Source: Hathewaya limosa
Lineage (GTDB): Bacteria > Bacillota > Clostridia > Clostridiales > Clostridiaceae
Length of the DNA stretch: 64,000 nucleotides
Assembly (NCBI RefSeq): GCF_030815255.1
Contig: NZ_JAUSWN010000002.1
Span: forward strand, 147,713 to 211,712
Reading direction: 5' to 3'
Shown one piece after another: positions 26,791 to 35,022 of this stretch. Position 1 is the stretch's first letter, and each line of letters begins with the position of its first letter. The notes under the pieces are model-generated. The model saw only the letters and a list, made by a program, of their open reading frames with translations, made no database searches and was not told the origin of the DNA. The position numbers and the translations under genes are program-made.

Positions 26791-27966
26791 TTGGTTTCAA
26801 AATTTTGCTTATATAAAGGAAAACATAAACGAGTAGTAAATGGACATCCGTGGATTTTCACAAATGAAATCGAAGGCTATGATGGCGAATATACTAATGG
26901 TGATATTGTAGAGGTATATGATTTTAGTGGCAATTTTATAGGAAAAGGTTATGTAAATGATGCATCTAAAATGGCTATTAGGATAATGACTAGAGACTTT
27001 GATGAAGATATAAATTATGATTTTTTCAAAAAAAGATTTGAAATGGCATGGAATTATAGAAAAAAGGTAATAGACACCTCAAGTTGTAGATTTATATTTG
27101 GTGAAGCAGATTTTTTACCTGGACTTACCGTAGATAAATTTGAAGATTACTATGTAATTCAAATTTCAACTCTAGGTATGGATAAATACAGGGATTTAAT
27201 AGTTAAACTTTTAGTAGAAGAATATAACGCAAAAGGCGTTTACGAAAGAAGTGACATCGCAACTAGGGAACTAGAAGGCTTAGAACAAAAAACAGGTTTT
27301 TTAACTGAACCATTTGATACTAATGTCATGATTATAGAAAATGGAGTTAAATATATTGTTGATCTAGCTAATGGCCAAAAAACTGGTTTCTTCTTAGATC
27401 AAAAAGAAAATAGAAAAGCTATACACAGAATATGTAAAGATGCGGATGTCTTGGATTGTTTTACTCATACCGGATCTTTCGCATTAAATGCAGGAGTAGC
27501 TGGAGCAAAATCAGTTCTAGGTGTAGATGTATCTCAACATGCTATAGATTGTGCCACAAAAAATGCTGAGCTTAATAATCTACAACACACGGTAAAATTT
27601 GAATGTCATAATGCTTTTGATGTTTTACCAACCTGGGCTAGAGAAGGAAAAGAATTTGATGTTGTTATATTAGACCCTCCAGCATTTACAAAATCAAAAA
27701 ATACTATTTCTGGGGCAAAAAGAGGATATAAAGAAATAAATCTTAGAGGCCTAAAAATGGTTAAACCTGGTGGGTATTTTGTAACTTGTTCTTGTTCACA
27801 CTATATGGCAGAAGACCTTTTAAAGCAAACTATTCATGAAGCTGCACATGATGCATGTAGAACTTTACGTCAGGTAGAATTTAGAACTCAATCTGCAGAC
27901 CATCCAATACTTTGGAACTCTGATGAGTCTTATTACTTAAAGTTTTTTGTATTCCAGGTTTATTAA
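26791..27966 (+). CDS. Class I SAM-dependent rRNA methyltransferase, RlmI/RlmK-like with PUA domain
   Basis: Predicted to methylate 23S rRNA in the cytoplasm, as RlmI makes m5C. A PUA RNA-binding domain covers about 1-80 (HPWIFTNEI). The Rossmann methyltransferase domain has SAM motif VLDCFTHTGSFAL, catalytic motif LDPPAFTKSK and TCSCSHYM with the Cys pair. The start is a TTG with GGGAG ten bases upstream; no in-frame ATG serves better. At 391 residues it is full length. Followed at 26 bases by thpR, so an RNA-processing pair. Confidence 0.9.
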   Translation: MVSKFCLYKGKHKRVVNGHPWIFTNEIEGYDGEYTNGDIVEVYDFSGNFIGKGYVNDASKMAIRIMTRDFDEDINYDFFKKRFEMAWNYRKKVIDTSSCRFIFGEADFLPGLTVDKFEDYYVIQISTLGMDKYRDLIVKLLVEEYNAKGVYERSDIATRELEGLEQKTGFLTEPFDTNVMIIENGVKYIVDLANGQKTGFFLDQKENRKAIHRICKDADVLDCFTHTGSFALNAGVAGAKSVLGVDVSQHAIDCATKNAELNNLQHTVKFECHNAFDVLPTWAREGKEFDVVILDPPAFTKSKNTISGAKRGYKEINLRGLKMVKPGGYFVTCSCSHYMAEDLLKQTIHEAAHDACRTLRQVEFRTQSADHPILWNSDESYYLKFFVFQVY

Positions 27967-27992
27967 TATAATTTTAGGAGTGATAAATATTT

Positions 27993-28535
27993 ATGAGAGT
28001 TTTTTATGCTATAGAATTTCAACCTAAGATGAAAGATTATTTAAGTTCTCTTCAAATGCACTTAAAAAATTATTGCATTAAAGGCAATTTCTCCTGCAAA
28101 GAAAATTTTCATCTAACATTAAAATTTATAGGAGAAGTGGATAGATATTCTTTAAAAAAATTAAAGGAATCTTTAGATTATGTTGCTTGTATAAACAATA
28201 GTTTTAATTTAAAATTAGATAATATAGGCGAATTTAAAAGAGAACAAAAAAGCATTGTATGGATTGGAATAAAGCAATTGGATAATTCTTTACAACTTCT
28301 ATACAATTCTCTTGAAGACAACCTAGCTCTTAGGGGTTTTAAAAGGGAAAATAGGAAATATAGACCCCATATAACTCTTTCTAGAGAAACTACATTTAAG
28401 GAAAACTGTAATCCTTTAAATGAAATTTTAATTGATCACCTAGATATAGAAGTTAAACAAATATCTATTATGGAAAGTAGTAGAATCAATAATAAACTTA
28501 CCTATACTCCTATATATGTTAAAAATCTTTTATAA
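27993..28535 (+). CDS. thpR: RNA 2',3'-cyclic phosphodiesterase
   Basis: 2H-phosphoesterase (LigT/ThpR) that opens 2',3'-cyclic phosphates on RNA ends. Both HxTx motifs are present: HLTLKFIG near residue 45 and HITLSRE near 125. The 180-residue length is normal. AGGAG lies 13 bases before ATG, a loose spacing. Downstream partner of the rRNA methyltransferase and ends in a terminator shared with the convergent regulator gene. Confidence 0.9.
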   Translation: MRVFYAIEFQPKMKDYLSSLQMHLKNYCIKGNFSCKENFHLTLKFIGEVDRYSLKKLKESLDYVACINNSFNLKLDNIGEFKREQKSIVWIGIKQLDNSLQLLYNSLEDNLALRGFKRENRKYRPHITLSRETTFKENCNPLNEILIDHLDIEVKQISIMESSRINNKLTYTPIYVKNLL

Positions 28536-28539
28536 AGTT

Positions 28540-28579
28540 TGTGTTCTAAAGATATCATCTTATTTACCTTTAGAACACA
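28540..28579. terminator. Bidirectional terminator
   Basis: A 12-bp stem (28540-28551 with 28568-28579), T-run on the plus strand, A-rich on the other side. Confidence 0.8.
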
Positions 28580-28585
28580 TTTTTA

Positions 28586-29263
28586 TTAAACCAATATATC
28601 CTCCAACTTTTCTAGATTCTTAATCGTAATAGTTTTTTTATTAAAATCTATTAATCCTTCAAGTTTCATCTTAATTAATTCTCTGGAAACTGAAGGTCTT
28701 GTTACTCCAAAGTATTCTGCCATGTCGTTCCTTTTTTGTCTTACATCTATAATTAACTTCTCTTGTCTCTTATATTCTTCTAAAATAAAATCCGCTAATT
28801 TTTCTCTTATTGTTGCATATGAGAGTTCTTTTAATCTTTTATTTAAAACTAATATCTTGTCAGATAGTAACATCATTAATCTATTTAAAAAAATCTCATT
28901 AACTTTGCACAATTTTAATATTTCTTTTTTTTCAATAAAAATAACTTCTGATTCTGTAACTGATATTATGCTTGATGTATAACTTTCCATATTTGAAAAA
29001 ATGTTTATTTCTCCAAAAATTCCAAACTTGTTTATTTTACTTATAAGAATTTTCTTACCTGAAGGATAACTTTTCTGCATCTCCAACTCTCCCTCAGTGA
29101 TTATTCCTATAGAAGATATATCATCTCCTTCTAATACAACAACCTCACCTTTTGAATAATTATGCTTAGTAAAGTTTATCTTATCCATCATACTTCTTAT
29201 TTCTTCTTTTTGAAGTCCTTTAAAAAGCATACATTGAGATAAGCAATTAACTATATTTATCAT
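28586..29263 (-). CDS. Crp/Fnr family transcriptional regulator
   Basis: A 225-residue regulator with a cyclic-nucleotide-binding-like beta-roll (about 12-125; GEVVVLEGDDISSIGIITEGEL), a long dimer helix and a C-terminal winged helix (RNDMAEYFGVTRPSVSRELIKM). It lacks the N-terminal Cys cluster of Fnr, so a small effector rather than an iron-sulfur cluster is likelier; the ligand is unknown. The start is unusual: a 20-base unit carrying the GAGG site is duplicated in tandem just ahead of ATG. Confidence 0.88.
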   Translation of the reverse strand: MINIVNCLSQCMLFKGLQKEEIRSMMDKINFTKHNYSKGEVVVLEGDDISSIGIITEGELEMQKSYPSGKKILISKINKFGIFGEINIFSNMESYTSSIISVTESEVIFIEKKEILKLCKVNEIFLNRLMMLLSDKILVLNKRLKELSYATIREKLADFILEEYKRQEKLIIDVRQKRNDMAEYFGVTRPSVSRELIKMKLEGLIDFNKKTITIKNLEKLEDILV

Positions 29264-29303
29264 CTCTTTTAATTTTAATCCTCCTCTTTTAATTTTAATC
29301 CTC
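29264..29303 (-). repeat. Duplicated 20-bp leader unit before the Crp-like gene
   Basis: Two exact 20-base copies (29264-29283, 29284-29303), with a partial third beginning at 29304. Each copy carries GAGG on the minus strand, so the ribosome site is duplicated. The nearest GAGG is 16 bases from ATG. Confidence 0.8.
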
Positions 29304-29506
29304 CTCTTTTAATGATATATTAAGCTTATGTTTTTTTATTTATTTTAATAAACAACAAACATTCTAGTTACCTTATACTATAAGTTTATAATAAATATAT
29401 ATTGATGTTTTATCAATAAATTAAACCCTATATTTACATATAATACATCTTTTACATCACTTTAAACCTAAACTTTAAATTATTAATAATTTATTTATTT
29501 TTACTA

Positions 29507-29535
29507 TTGACTTCTTATTAGAATTTTCATAAAAT
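29507..29535 (+). promoter_or_regulatory. Promoter of the T-box leader
   Basis: TTGACT (29507-29512), 17 bases, TAAAAT (29530-29535). Confidence 0.65.
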
Positions 29536-29541
29536 ATATTT

Positions 29542-29905
29542 AACTTAATTATTAATGCTAAAGTCACTGATTGGAAATAGTACTTTAAAAATTTTACTTC
29601 AGCGAGTCGGCGTACGGTGAAAGGTCCGATATTAAAGTTTTAAAGGAATGGCTCCATGAGATACTGAGTGAAATCTTTATAAAGAAAGTAGCTTAAGTCG
29701 TGCCCTCACGTTATAGGGGTAAGATATCAAGATCATACTTCTTTGTATCTGATTTAAAGTAATACACTGTAGGTGGCAATATAGTATTTTCCTAGAATGG
29801 AAAGTACTTTTTTTATTTTTTGATAACTATCTATTTTGTATTAAAATTTTGGGTGGCACCACGGCTACTTCGTCCCAATACTGGAGATGAAGTAGCTTTT
29901 TTTTT
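29542..29905 (+). promoter_or_regulatory. T-box riboswitch upstream of trpB
   Basis: Leader of about 360 bases with conserved stem I pieces: AGTA at 29579-29582, CAGCGAG, GGTG and the CTCCATGAG segment, then GTAG near 29687. The T-box itself (GGGTGGCACCACGG, 29851-29864) and a terminator hairpin follow. The variable T-box base is C, which pairs with discriminator G73, as in bacterial tRNA-Trp. No TGG specifier is obvious at the expected place next to GTAG. Confidence 0.85.
29864..29905 (+). terminator. T-box terminator hairpin
   Basis: Stem 29864-29876 with 29883-29896 and a nine-T run. It overlaps the T-box so that the antiterminator and terminator are exclusive. Confidence 0.9.
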
Positions 29906-29938
29906 ATATATAATTAAATTTAAGGAGGTTATTTTATT

Positions 29939-31114
29939 ATGTTAAATGGTAATTTTGGTGAATTTGGTGGTCAATACGTTCCGGATCAATCAAAAAAAGT
30001 TTTAGATGAACTTGAAAGGACATTTTTAAAATTTAAAGAGGATAAAACTTTTAAAGAGGAATATATGTATTATCTAAATCAATATGTTGGAAGACCTTCC
30101 CCCCTTTATTATGCTGAAAGAATGACTAAAAAATTAGGTGGAGCTAAAATTTATCTAAAAAGAGAGGATCTTAATCATACAGGAGCCCACAAAATTAATA
30201 ATGTTATAGGTCAAATATTATTAGCTAAGCGTATGAATAAATCAGAGTTGATCGCTGAAACTGGTGCCGGACAACACGGTGTCGCTACTGCTACTGGTGC
30301 AGCCTTATTTGGAATGAAATGTACCATATATATGGGGGAAGAGGATATAAAAAAACAAGCACTTAATGTTTTTAAAATGAAGCTTTTAGGAGCAGAAGTA
30401 AAACCAGTAACTACCGGCACAAAGACCCTAAAAGATGCTGTTGATGAAGCATTAAAAGCCTTTATAAATTCTTCTAAAGATACTTTTTATGTAATGGGAT
30501 CTGCAGTTGGTCCCCACCCGTATCCATGTATAGTTAAGGAATTTCAAAAAATAATAGGAGAAGAAGCTAAAAAACAAATTCTAGATATAGAAAAAAAATT
30601 GCCCGACCTTTTAATAGCTTGTGTTGGGGGAGGAAGTAATGCTATAGGACTATTTTCAGATTTTCTAAAAGATACCTCTGTACAAATTGTAGGAGTAGAA
30701 GCCGGAGGGCTAGGTATTGAAACTGGCAAGCATAGTTCTGCCCTTTATAAAAACTCCATAGCTACATTTCATGGTATGAAATCTTATTTCCTAATAGATC
30801 AAACTGGTGACTTAATGCCATCTTATTCTATTTCATCCGGACTTGATTATCCTGGTGTCGGCCCCGAACATGCGCATCTAAATTATAATAAACGAGTTAA
30901 ATATACTAGTGTTACTGATAAGGAGGCTCTTGAAGCATTTGATTTTCTTTGCAAAATAGAAGGAATTATACCAGCACTAGAAAGTTCCCATGCAATAGCA
31001 TATGCTATGAAAATAGCACCTAAAATGGATAAAAACAAAATAATTATAGTAAACTTATCTGGTAGAGGTGATAAAGATATTAATACAATTTTACAGATCA
31101 AAGATATGAAATAA
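29939..31114 (+). CDS. trpB: Tryptophan synthase beta subunit (orphan)
   Basis: PLP enzyme that condenses indole with serine to tryptophan. The PLP Lys is Lys85 in HTGAHKINN. The catalytic Glu is in ETGAGQHG (about 107-114), the phosphate grip is GGGSNAIG, and the C-terminus has SGRGDKD. The 391-residue length and sequence are of the classical TrpB1 type that normally pairs with TrpA. Yet no trpA, trpC or other trp gene is adjacent, so it probably salvages indole. AAGGAGG ten bases before ATG. Controlled by the upstream T-box. Confidence 0.95.
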   Translation: MLNGNFGEFGGQYVPDQSKKVLDELERTFLKFKEDKTFKEEYMYYLNQYVGRPSPLYYAERMTKKLGGAKIYLKREDLNHTGAHKINNVIGQILLAKRMNKSELIAETGAGQHGVATATGAALFGMKCTIYMGEEDIKKQALNVFKMKLLGAEVKPVTTGTKTLKDAVDEALKAFINSSKDTFYVMGSAVGPHPYPCIVKEFQKIIGEEAKKQILDIEKKLPDLLIACVGGGSNAIGLFSDFLKDTSVQIVGVEAGGLGIETGKHSSALYKNSIATFHGMKSYFLIDQTGDLMPSYSISSGLDYPGVGPEHAHLNYNKRVKYTSVTDKEALEAFDFLCKIEGIIPALESSHAIAYAMKIAPKMDKNKIIIVNLSGRGDKDINTILQIKDMK

Positions 31115-31145
31115 ATATAAACTAACTATTTGTACCTTATATAAA

Positions 31146-31198
31146 AAAGGAGTTCGCCCTATATGAAAATTATTTTTTCATTTTAGATGAACTCCTTT
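31146..31198. terminator. Bidirectional terminator between trpB and dnaB
   Basis: A 10-bp perfect stem (31146-31155 with 31189-31198) enclosing an AT-rich loop of about 33 bases; flanked by A-run and T-run. Confidence 0.7.
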
Positions 31199-31207
31199 GA
31201 TTTTTAT

Positions 31208-32539
31208 TTATTGATGTGTAACATCTAAATTTCCAAACTTACTGTATTGACCAAGCCATGCCAGTTTAACTGTACCAACAGGACCATTTCTTTGTTTTGC
31301 AATAATACATTCTGCTACATTTTTTTCTTCAGTTTCTTTGTTATAATATTCATCTCTATATAAAAACATAACAAGGTCTGCATCCTGCTCAATAGATCCT
31401 GATTCTCTAAGATCTGAAAGCATTGGTCTATGATCTGCTCTTTGCTCTGGTGCACGTGATAACTGTGATAAAGCTATTACTGGGCATTCCATCTCCTTTG
31501 CTAAAGCCTTTATAGATCTAGAAATTTCTGATACCTCTTGTTGTCTGCTTTCACTTTTTAAACTACCAGACATTAATTGAAGATAATCTATTACTATCAA
31601 ATCTATTCCATATTCCATTTTTAGCTTTCTACATTTAGATCTCATTTCCATAACTGAGGTTCCTGCTGTATCATCTATGTATATTTTAGCCGTTGATAAC
31701 GGACCTGATGCCTTAGCTATATTTACCCAATCTTTATCTTCTAAATCACCTGTTCTAAGCTTTAGCATATCAACATTAGCTTCTGAACAAAGTAGCTTAT
31801 ATGCTAATTGTTCTTTTGACATTTCTAGCGAAAATATAGCCACACTTTTTCCCCCTCTTAAGGCAGCATACTCTGCTATATTTAGTGCAAATGTTGTTTT
31901 ACCCATGGAAGGTCTAGCGGCAATTAATATCATGTCTCCCTTTTGAAATCCTGATGTTTTACTATCTAACTCAGAAAATCCTGAAGAAACTCCATTAATT
32001 TGACCTTTATTATTAAATATATTTTCTATATGTAAAAAGCCTCTCTCAAGTACAGAACTCATAGGTTCAAAATCACTAGTACTTCTATTTTCGGCAATAT
32101 TAAATATCTTACTTTCTGCACTATCCATTACTGATTCTACATCATTTTGATTCTCATAACATTCTTCTATTATTTCTGTAGATGTTCTTATTAATTTTCG
32201 TAATATAGATTTATCTTTTACTATCTTAATGTACGATGTAACATTAGCAGTAGATATAACCGAACTACTTACTGCTGTAATATAACTGATTCCTCCACAA
32301 TCTTCTATTTTAGATGTAGACTTTAATTCTTCCAATAAAGTTATCATATCAATCGGTATATCTCTTTGATACAGTTCTAAAATAGTATTAAAAATATTTT
32401 TATGATTATCTTTGTAAAAATCATCGCCTTTTAATACTTCTATTGCTTGAGCTATTGCACTTTTATCTTTCAGCATGGATCCTAAAACTGACTGTTCTGC
32501 TTCTACATTAAAAGGAAGAGTTTTTAAAGTATTCTCCAT
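31208..32539 (-). CDS. dnaB: Replicative DNA helicase
   Basis: Hexameric helicase that unwinds DNA at the fork (called DnaC in B. subtilis). N-terminal domain about 1-110 (PFNVEAEQSVLGSML). The RecA-like motor begins near 180 with AARPSMGKT (Walker A) and continues with LIVIDYLQLM (Walker B), SQLSRAPEQR and the C-terminal RNGPVGT motif. Full length at 443 residues. AAAGGAGG before ATG. It lies downstream of lonC on the same strand, separated by a weak hairpin. Confidence 0.96.
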   Translation of the reverse strand: MENTLKTLPFNVEAEQSVLGSMLKDKSAIAQAIEVLKGDDFYKDNHKNIFNTILELYQRDIPIDMITLLEELKSTSKIEDCGGISYITAVSSSVISTANVTSYIKIVKDKSILRKLIRTSTEIIEECYENQNDVESVMDSAESKIFNIAENRSTSDFEPMSSVLERGFLHIENIFNNKGQINGVSSGFSELDSKTSGFQKGDMILIAARPSMGKTTFALNIAEYAALRGGKSVAIFSLEMSKEQLAYKLLCSEANVDMLKLRTGDLEDKDWVNIAKASGPLSTAKIYIDDTAGTSVMEMRSKCRKLKMEYGIDLIVIDYLQLMSGSLKSESRQQEVSEISRSIKALAKEMECPVIALSQLSRAPEQRADHRPMLSDLRESGSIEQDADLVMFLYRDEYYNKETEEKNVAECIIAKQRNGPVGTVKLAWLGQYSKFGNLDVTHQ

Positions 32540-32563
32540 TACAAGCCTCCTTTAAGCTAATTT

Positions 32564-32587
32564 CCCCCATCTAAAAAAGATGGGGGG
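32564..32587 (-). terminator. Hairpin between lonC and dnaB
   Basis: A 9-bp perfect GC-rich stem (32564-32572 with 32579-32587) but only a short T-tail, so possibly an attenuator rather than a full terminator. Confidence 0.45.
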
Positions 32588-32601
32588 TAAAATAGATTTA
32601 T

Positions 32602-34494
32602 CTAAAACACTATATTCATTATTTCTTCTATATTTCCTACTGATTTAACTTCTATGTCATTAAGACCCATTGGAACTTCTTTTTCATTATCTTTTGGTAC
32701 AATTACAAGATTAATACCTTTTCGTCTTGCTCCATATATCTTTTCAAAGATTCCACCAACCGGTTTAACATTTCCTCTTAATGATATTTCTCCGGTAATA
32801 GCCACATCCTGTCTGATAGGTTTGCCTAATATTGCACTAATTATACAAGTTGTAATTGCAGCACCTGCAGATGGTCCATCTATTTTAGCCCCACCAACTA
32901 CGTTTACATGTATGTCATAGTCCTTTATGTCCTTATTAGTTATTTTCCTTATAACTGTAGCTGCATTAAACACGGAATCTTTAGCCATAGAACCCGCTGT
33001 ATCATTAAATCTAACTGTTCCCTTACCATTTTCTGTTTCGAAGGCTACAGCCTCAATTTCTAAAGTAGAACCTATATATCCTAATACACCTAGGCCATAA
33101 ATATGCCCTATCTCCTTTTTATCCTTATCTAATACCTTATCTAAAGCATTTAGTCTACTAATAGATATTACTTGATCTAAATCTTCCATTGTAATTTTAA
33201 TAGTTTCCTTTGGATTTAAACCTTTATCATGTAATACATAAGCATAAACATCTGATAGTATATTTACTGCTTTTCTACCTTCTATAGTATAATTACTAAT
33301 AGCTCTGGCTACCCCTTCCTCTAACTCAACATTTATTTTTTCCGCTGCATTTATAACTATTTTCTCAATGTCAATGTTAGTTAAGGGTTCAAAATACACT
33401 TCTGTACATCTTGACCTTAAAGCTGGATTTATTTCTTTAGGCTCTCTAGTTGTTGCCCCAATTAAAACAAAATCCGCTGGAGCCCCATGTTCAAATAGGT
33501 ATTTTACATACTTAGGTACATTTTCATCATCTGGGTCATAGTAAGAAGATGAGAATTCTACCCTTTTATCCTCTAATACTTTTAATAACTTATTTTGAAG
33601 AATAGTATCTAACTCTCCAATTTCATCAATGAATAATATTCCACTATGTGCCTCTGTAACTAATCCTGGCTTAGGTTCTGGAACACCTATTTCAGAAAAT
33701 TCTCTTTTACTTCCTTGATATATCGGATCATGAACTGATCCTAAAAGTGGATTTGTTATCTCTCTTGGATCCCATCTTAATGTTGTTCCATCTACCTCTA
33801 CAAATTTAGAATCCCCATCATAAGGTGTATAAGCTAATTTTTTAGCTTCTTCTAAAGCAATCCTAGCAGCTGTAGTTTTTCCTACACCTGGAGGTCCATA
33901 TAGAATAATATGTTGAGGATATGGTGAAGCTATTTTAGATAATAATGCTTTAATTGCTCTTTCCTGACCTACTATTTCTTTAAAACTTTGAGGTCTTAAT
34001 TTAGATTGTATATTATTTATTAATTGTTTTTTATCTAAGTTAACAAGCTCTTCGTATTTTTTAATTGTTTTAGCATTTTCAGGGCCCTTACGTTTTCTTA
34101 TAATACCCAATTTTACTTCATCAACATATTTATCCTGCTTTTCAACTATTGCTTGCTCAACCTCTGCTTCTAATTTATTATTAACATATCGTTTTGCAAC
34201 TTCATCCACTAAAGAATCATTTATCTTATCTAAATAACGCTCTATATTCTTTTCATTCGGAATAGAGTTAGAACATTTTCCATTGCTTATAATTTTATTT
34301 AAAGCATATGCCTTTTTAAAAATATCATTACTTTCAATGTGTTTTCTAAGACTAAATTTAACTATTCTAGATTGTACTCCACCTTCGGTTAATATTTTAT
34401 TAGCAATATGATAAAGTAACTCCAATTGCACATCTAACGATAAATCCTGTTTCTCTATGCTTTCTGCAAAATTCTTTATTTTATTTCTACTCAC
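32602..34494 (-). CDS. lonC: Lon-family ATP-dependent protease LonC
   Basis: Cytoplasmic AAA+ serine protease. The first about 180 residues are helical and unlike the N-domain of LonA. Walker A is LYGPPGVGKT (about 197-206), with LFIDEIGEL as Walker B. The protease domain has DGPSAGAA with the catalytic Ser near 541 and the Lys of GGIFEK 43 residues later, the spacing of the Lon Ser-Lys dyad. At 630 residues it matches the clostridial spore-type LonC. The GTG start at 34494 has no clear ribosome site. It sits between rplI and dnaB. Confidence 0.88.
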   Translation of the reverse strand: MSRNKIKNFAESIEKQDLSLDVQLELLYHIANKILTEGGVQSRIVKFSLRKHIESNDIFKKAYALNKIISNGKCSNSIPNEKNIERYLDKINDSLVDEVAKRYVNNKLEAEVEQAIVEKQDKYVDEVKLGIIRKRKGPENAKTIKKYEELVNLDKKQLINNIQSKLRPQSFKEIVGQERAIKALLSKIASPYPQHIILYGPPGVGKTTAARIALEEAKKLAYTPYDGDSKFVEVDGTTLRWDPREITNPLLGSVHDPIYQGSKREFSEIGVPEPKPGLVTEAHSGILFIDEIGELDTILQNKLLKVLEDKRVEFSSSYYDPDDENVPKYVKYLFEHGAPADFVLIGATTREPKEINPALRSRCTEVYFEPLTNIDIEKIVINAAEKINVELEEGVARAISNYTIEGRKAVNILSDVYAYVLHDKGLNPKETIKITMEDLDQVISISRLNALDKVLDKDKKEIGHIYGLGVLGYIGSTLEIEAVAFETENGKGTVRFNDTAGSMAKDSVFNAATVIRKITNKDIKDYDIHVNVVGGAKIDGPSAGAAITTCIISAILGKPIRQDVAITGEISLRGNVKPVGGIFEKIYGARRKGINLVIVPKDNEKEVPMGLNDIEVKSVGNIEEIMNIVF

Positions 34495-34517
34495 TTCATT
34501 TTACACTATAGCAAATT

Positions 34518-34535
34518 GCAAGGGTTCCCCCTTGC
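34518..34535 (-). terminator. Hairpin between rplI and lonC
   Basis: A 7-bp perfect stem, loop 4, GC-rich, with little T-tail. It may be a weak terminator or an RNA processing site. Confidence 0.4.
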
Positions 34536-34577
34536 CTTAAAATCTGCTTAGTGATCCTCCCTTCAGTAACTTCATAA

Positions 34578-35021
34578 TTACTCGCTAAGAACCACTACTT
34601 TCATTTTAGCTGAAACTTCTGCATAAAGTTTAACCTCAATATCATAAGTTCCTGCTAATTTTATAGTTTCCATAACGATTTTCTTTTTATCAACATCAAT
34701 ATTAAATTTTTTCTTTAACTCAACTGATATATCTTTATTAGTAATAGCTCCAAATAATTTTCCATTTTCGCCTGATTTAGCTTTTATAGTTATTTCTTTA
34801 TTCTTTAAGTTTTCTGCTTGTCTTTGTGCCTCTTCTACTTCAGCTAGCTTTTGCTTTCTTTCTATTTCATTTTTCTTATTTAAAATATTTAAACTAGAAT
34901 TTGTAGCTTCCTCAGCTAAATTCTTAGGAAACAAGAAATTTCTTGCATATCCATCAGATACATTTACAACCTGCCCTTTCTTACCTTTACCTTTAACATC
35001 TTTTAATAATATAACCTTCAT
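34578..35021 (-). CDS. rplI: 50S ribosomal protein L9
   Basis: Binds 23S rRNA at the base of the L1 stalk. The N-terminal domain starts MKVILLKDVKGKGKKG and contains DGYARNFLFPKNLA. The long central helix (about 42-75) and C-terminal domain follow. The ATG at 35021 gives 147 residues, the standard length; the GTG at 35028-35030 is less likely. GGAAGGTG serves as ribosome site and lies within the end of gdpP, whose stop is 1 base before this start, so the genes are coupled. Confidence 0.95.
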   Translation of the reverse strand: MKVILLKDVKGKGKKGQVVNVSDGYARNFLFPKNLAEEATNSSLNILNKKNEIERKQKLAEVEEAQRQAENLKNKEITIKAKSGENGKLFGAITNKDISVELKKKFNIDVDKKKIVMETIKLAGTYDIEVKLYAEVSAKMKVVVLSE

Positions 35022-35022
35022 G

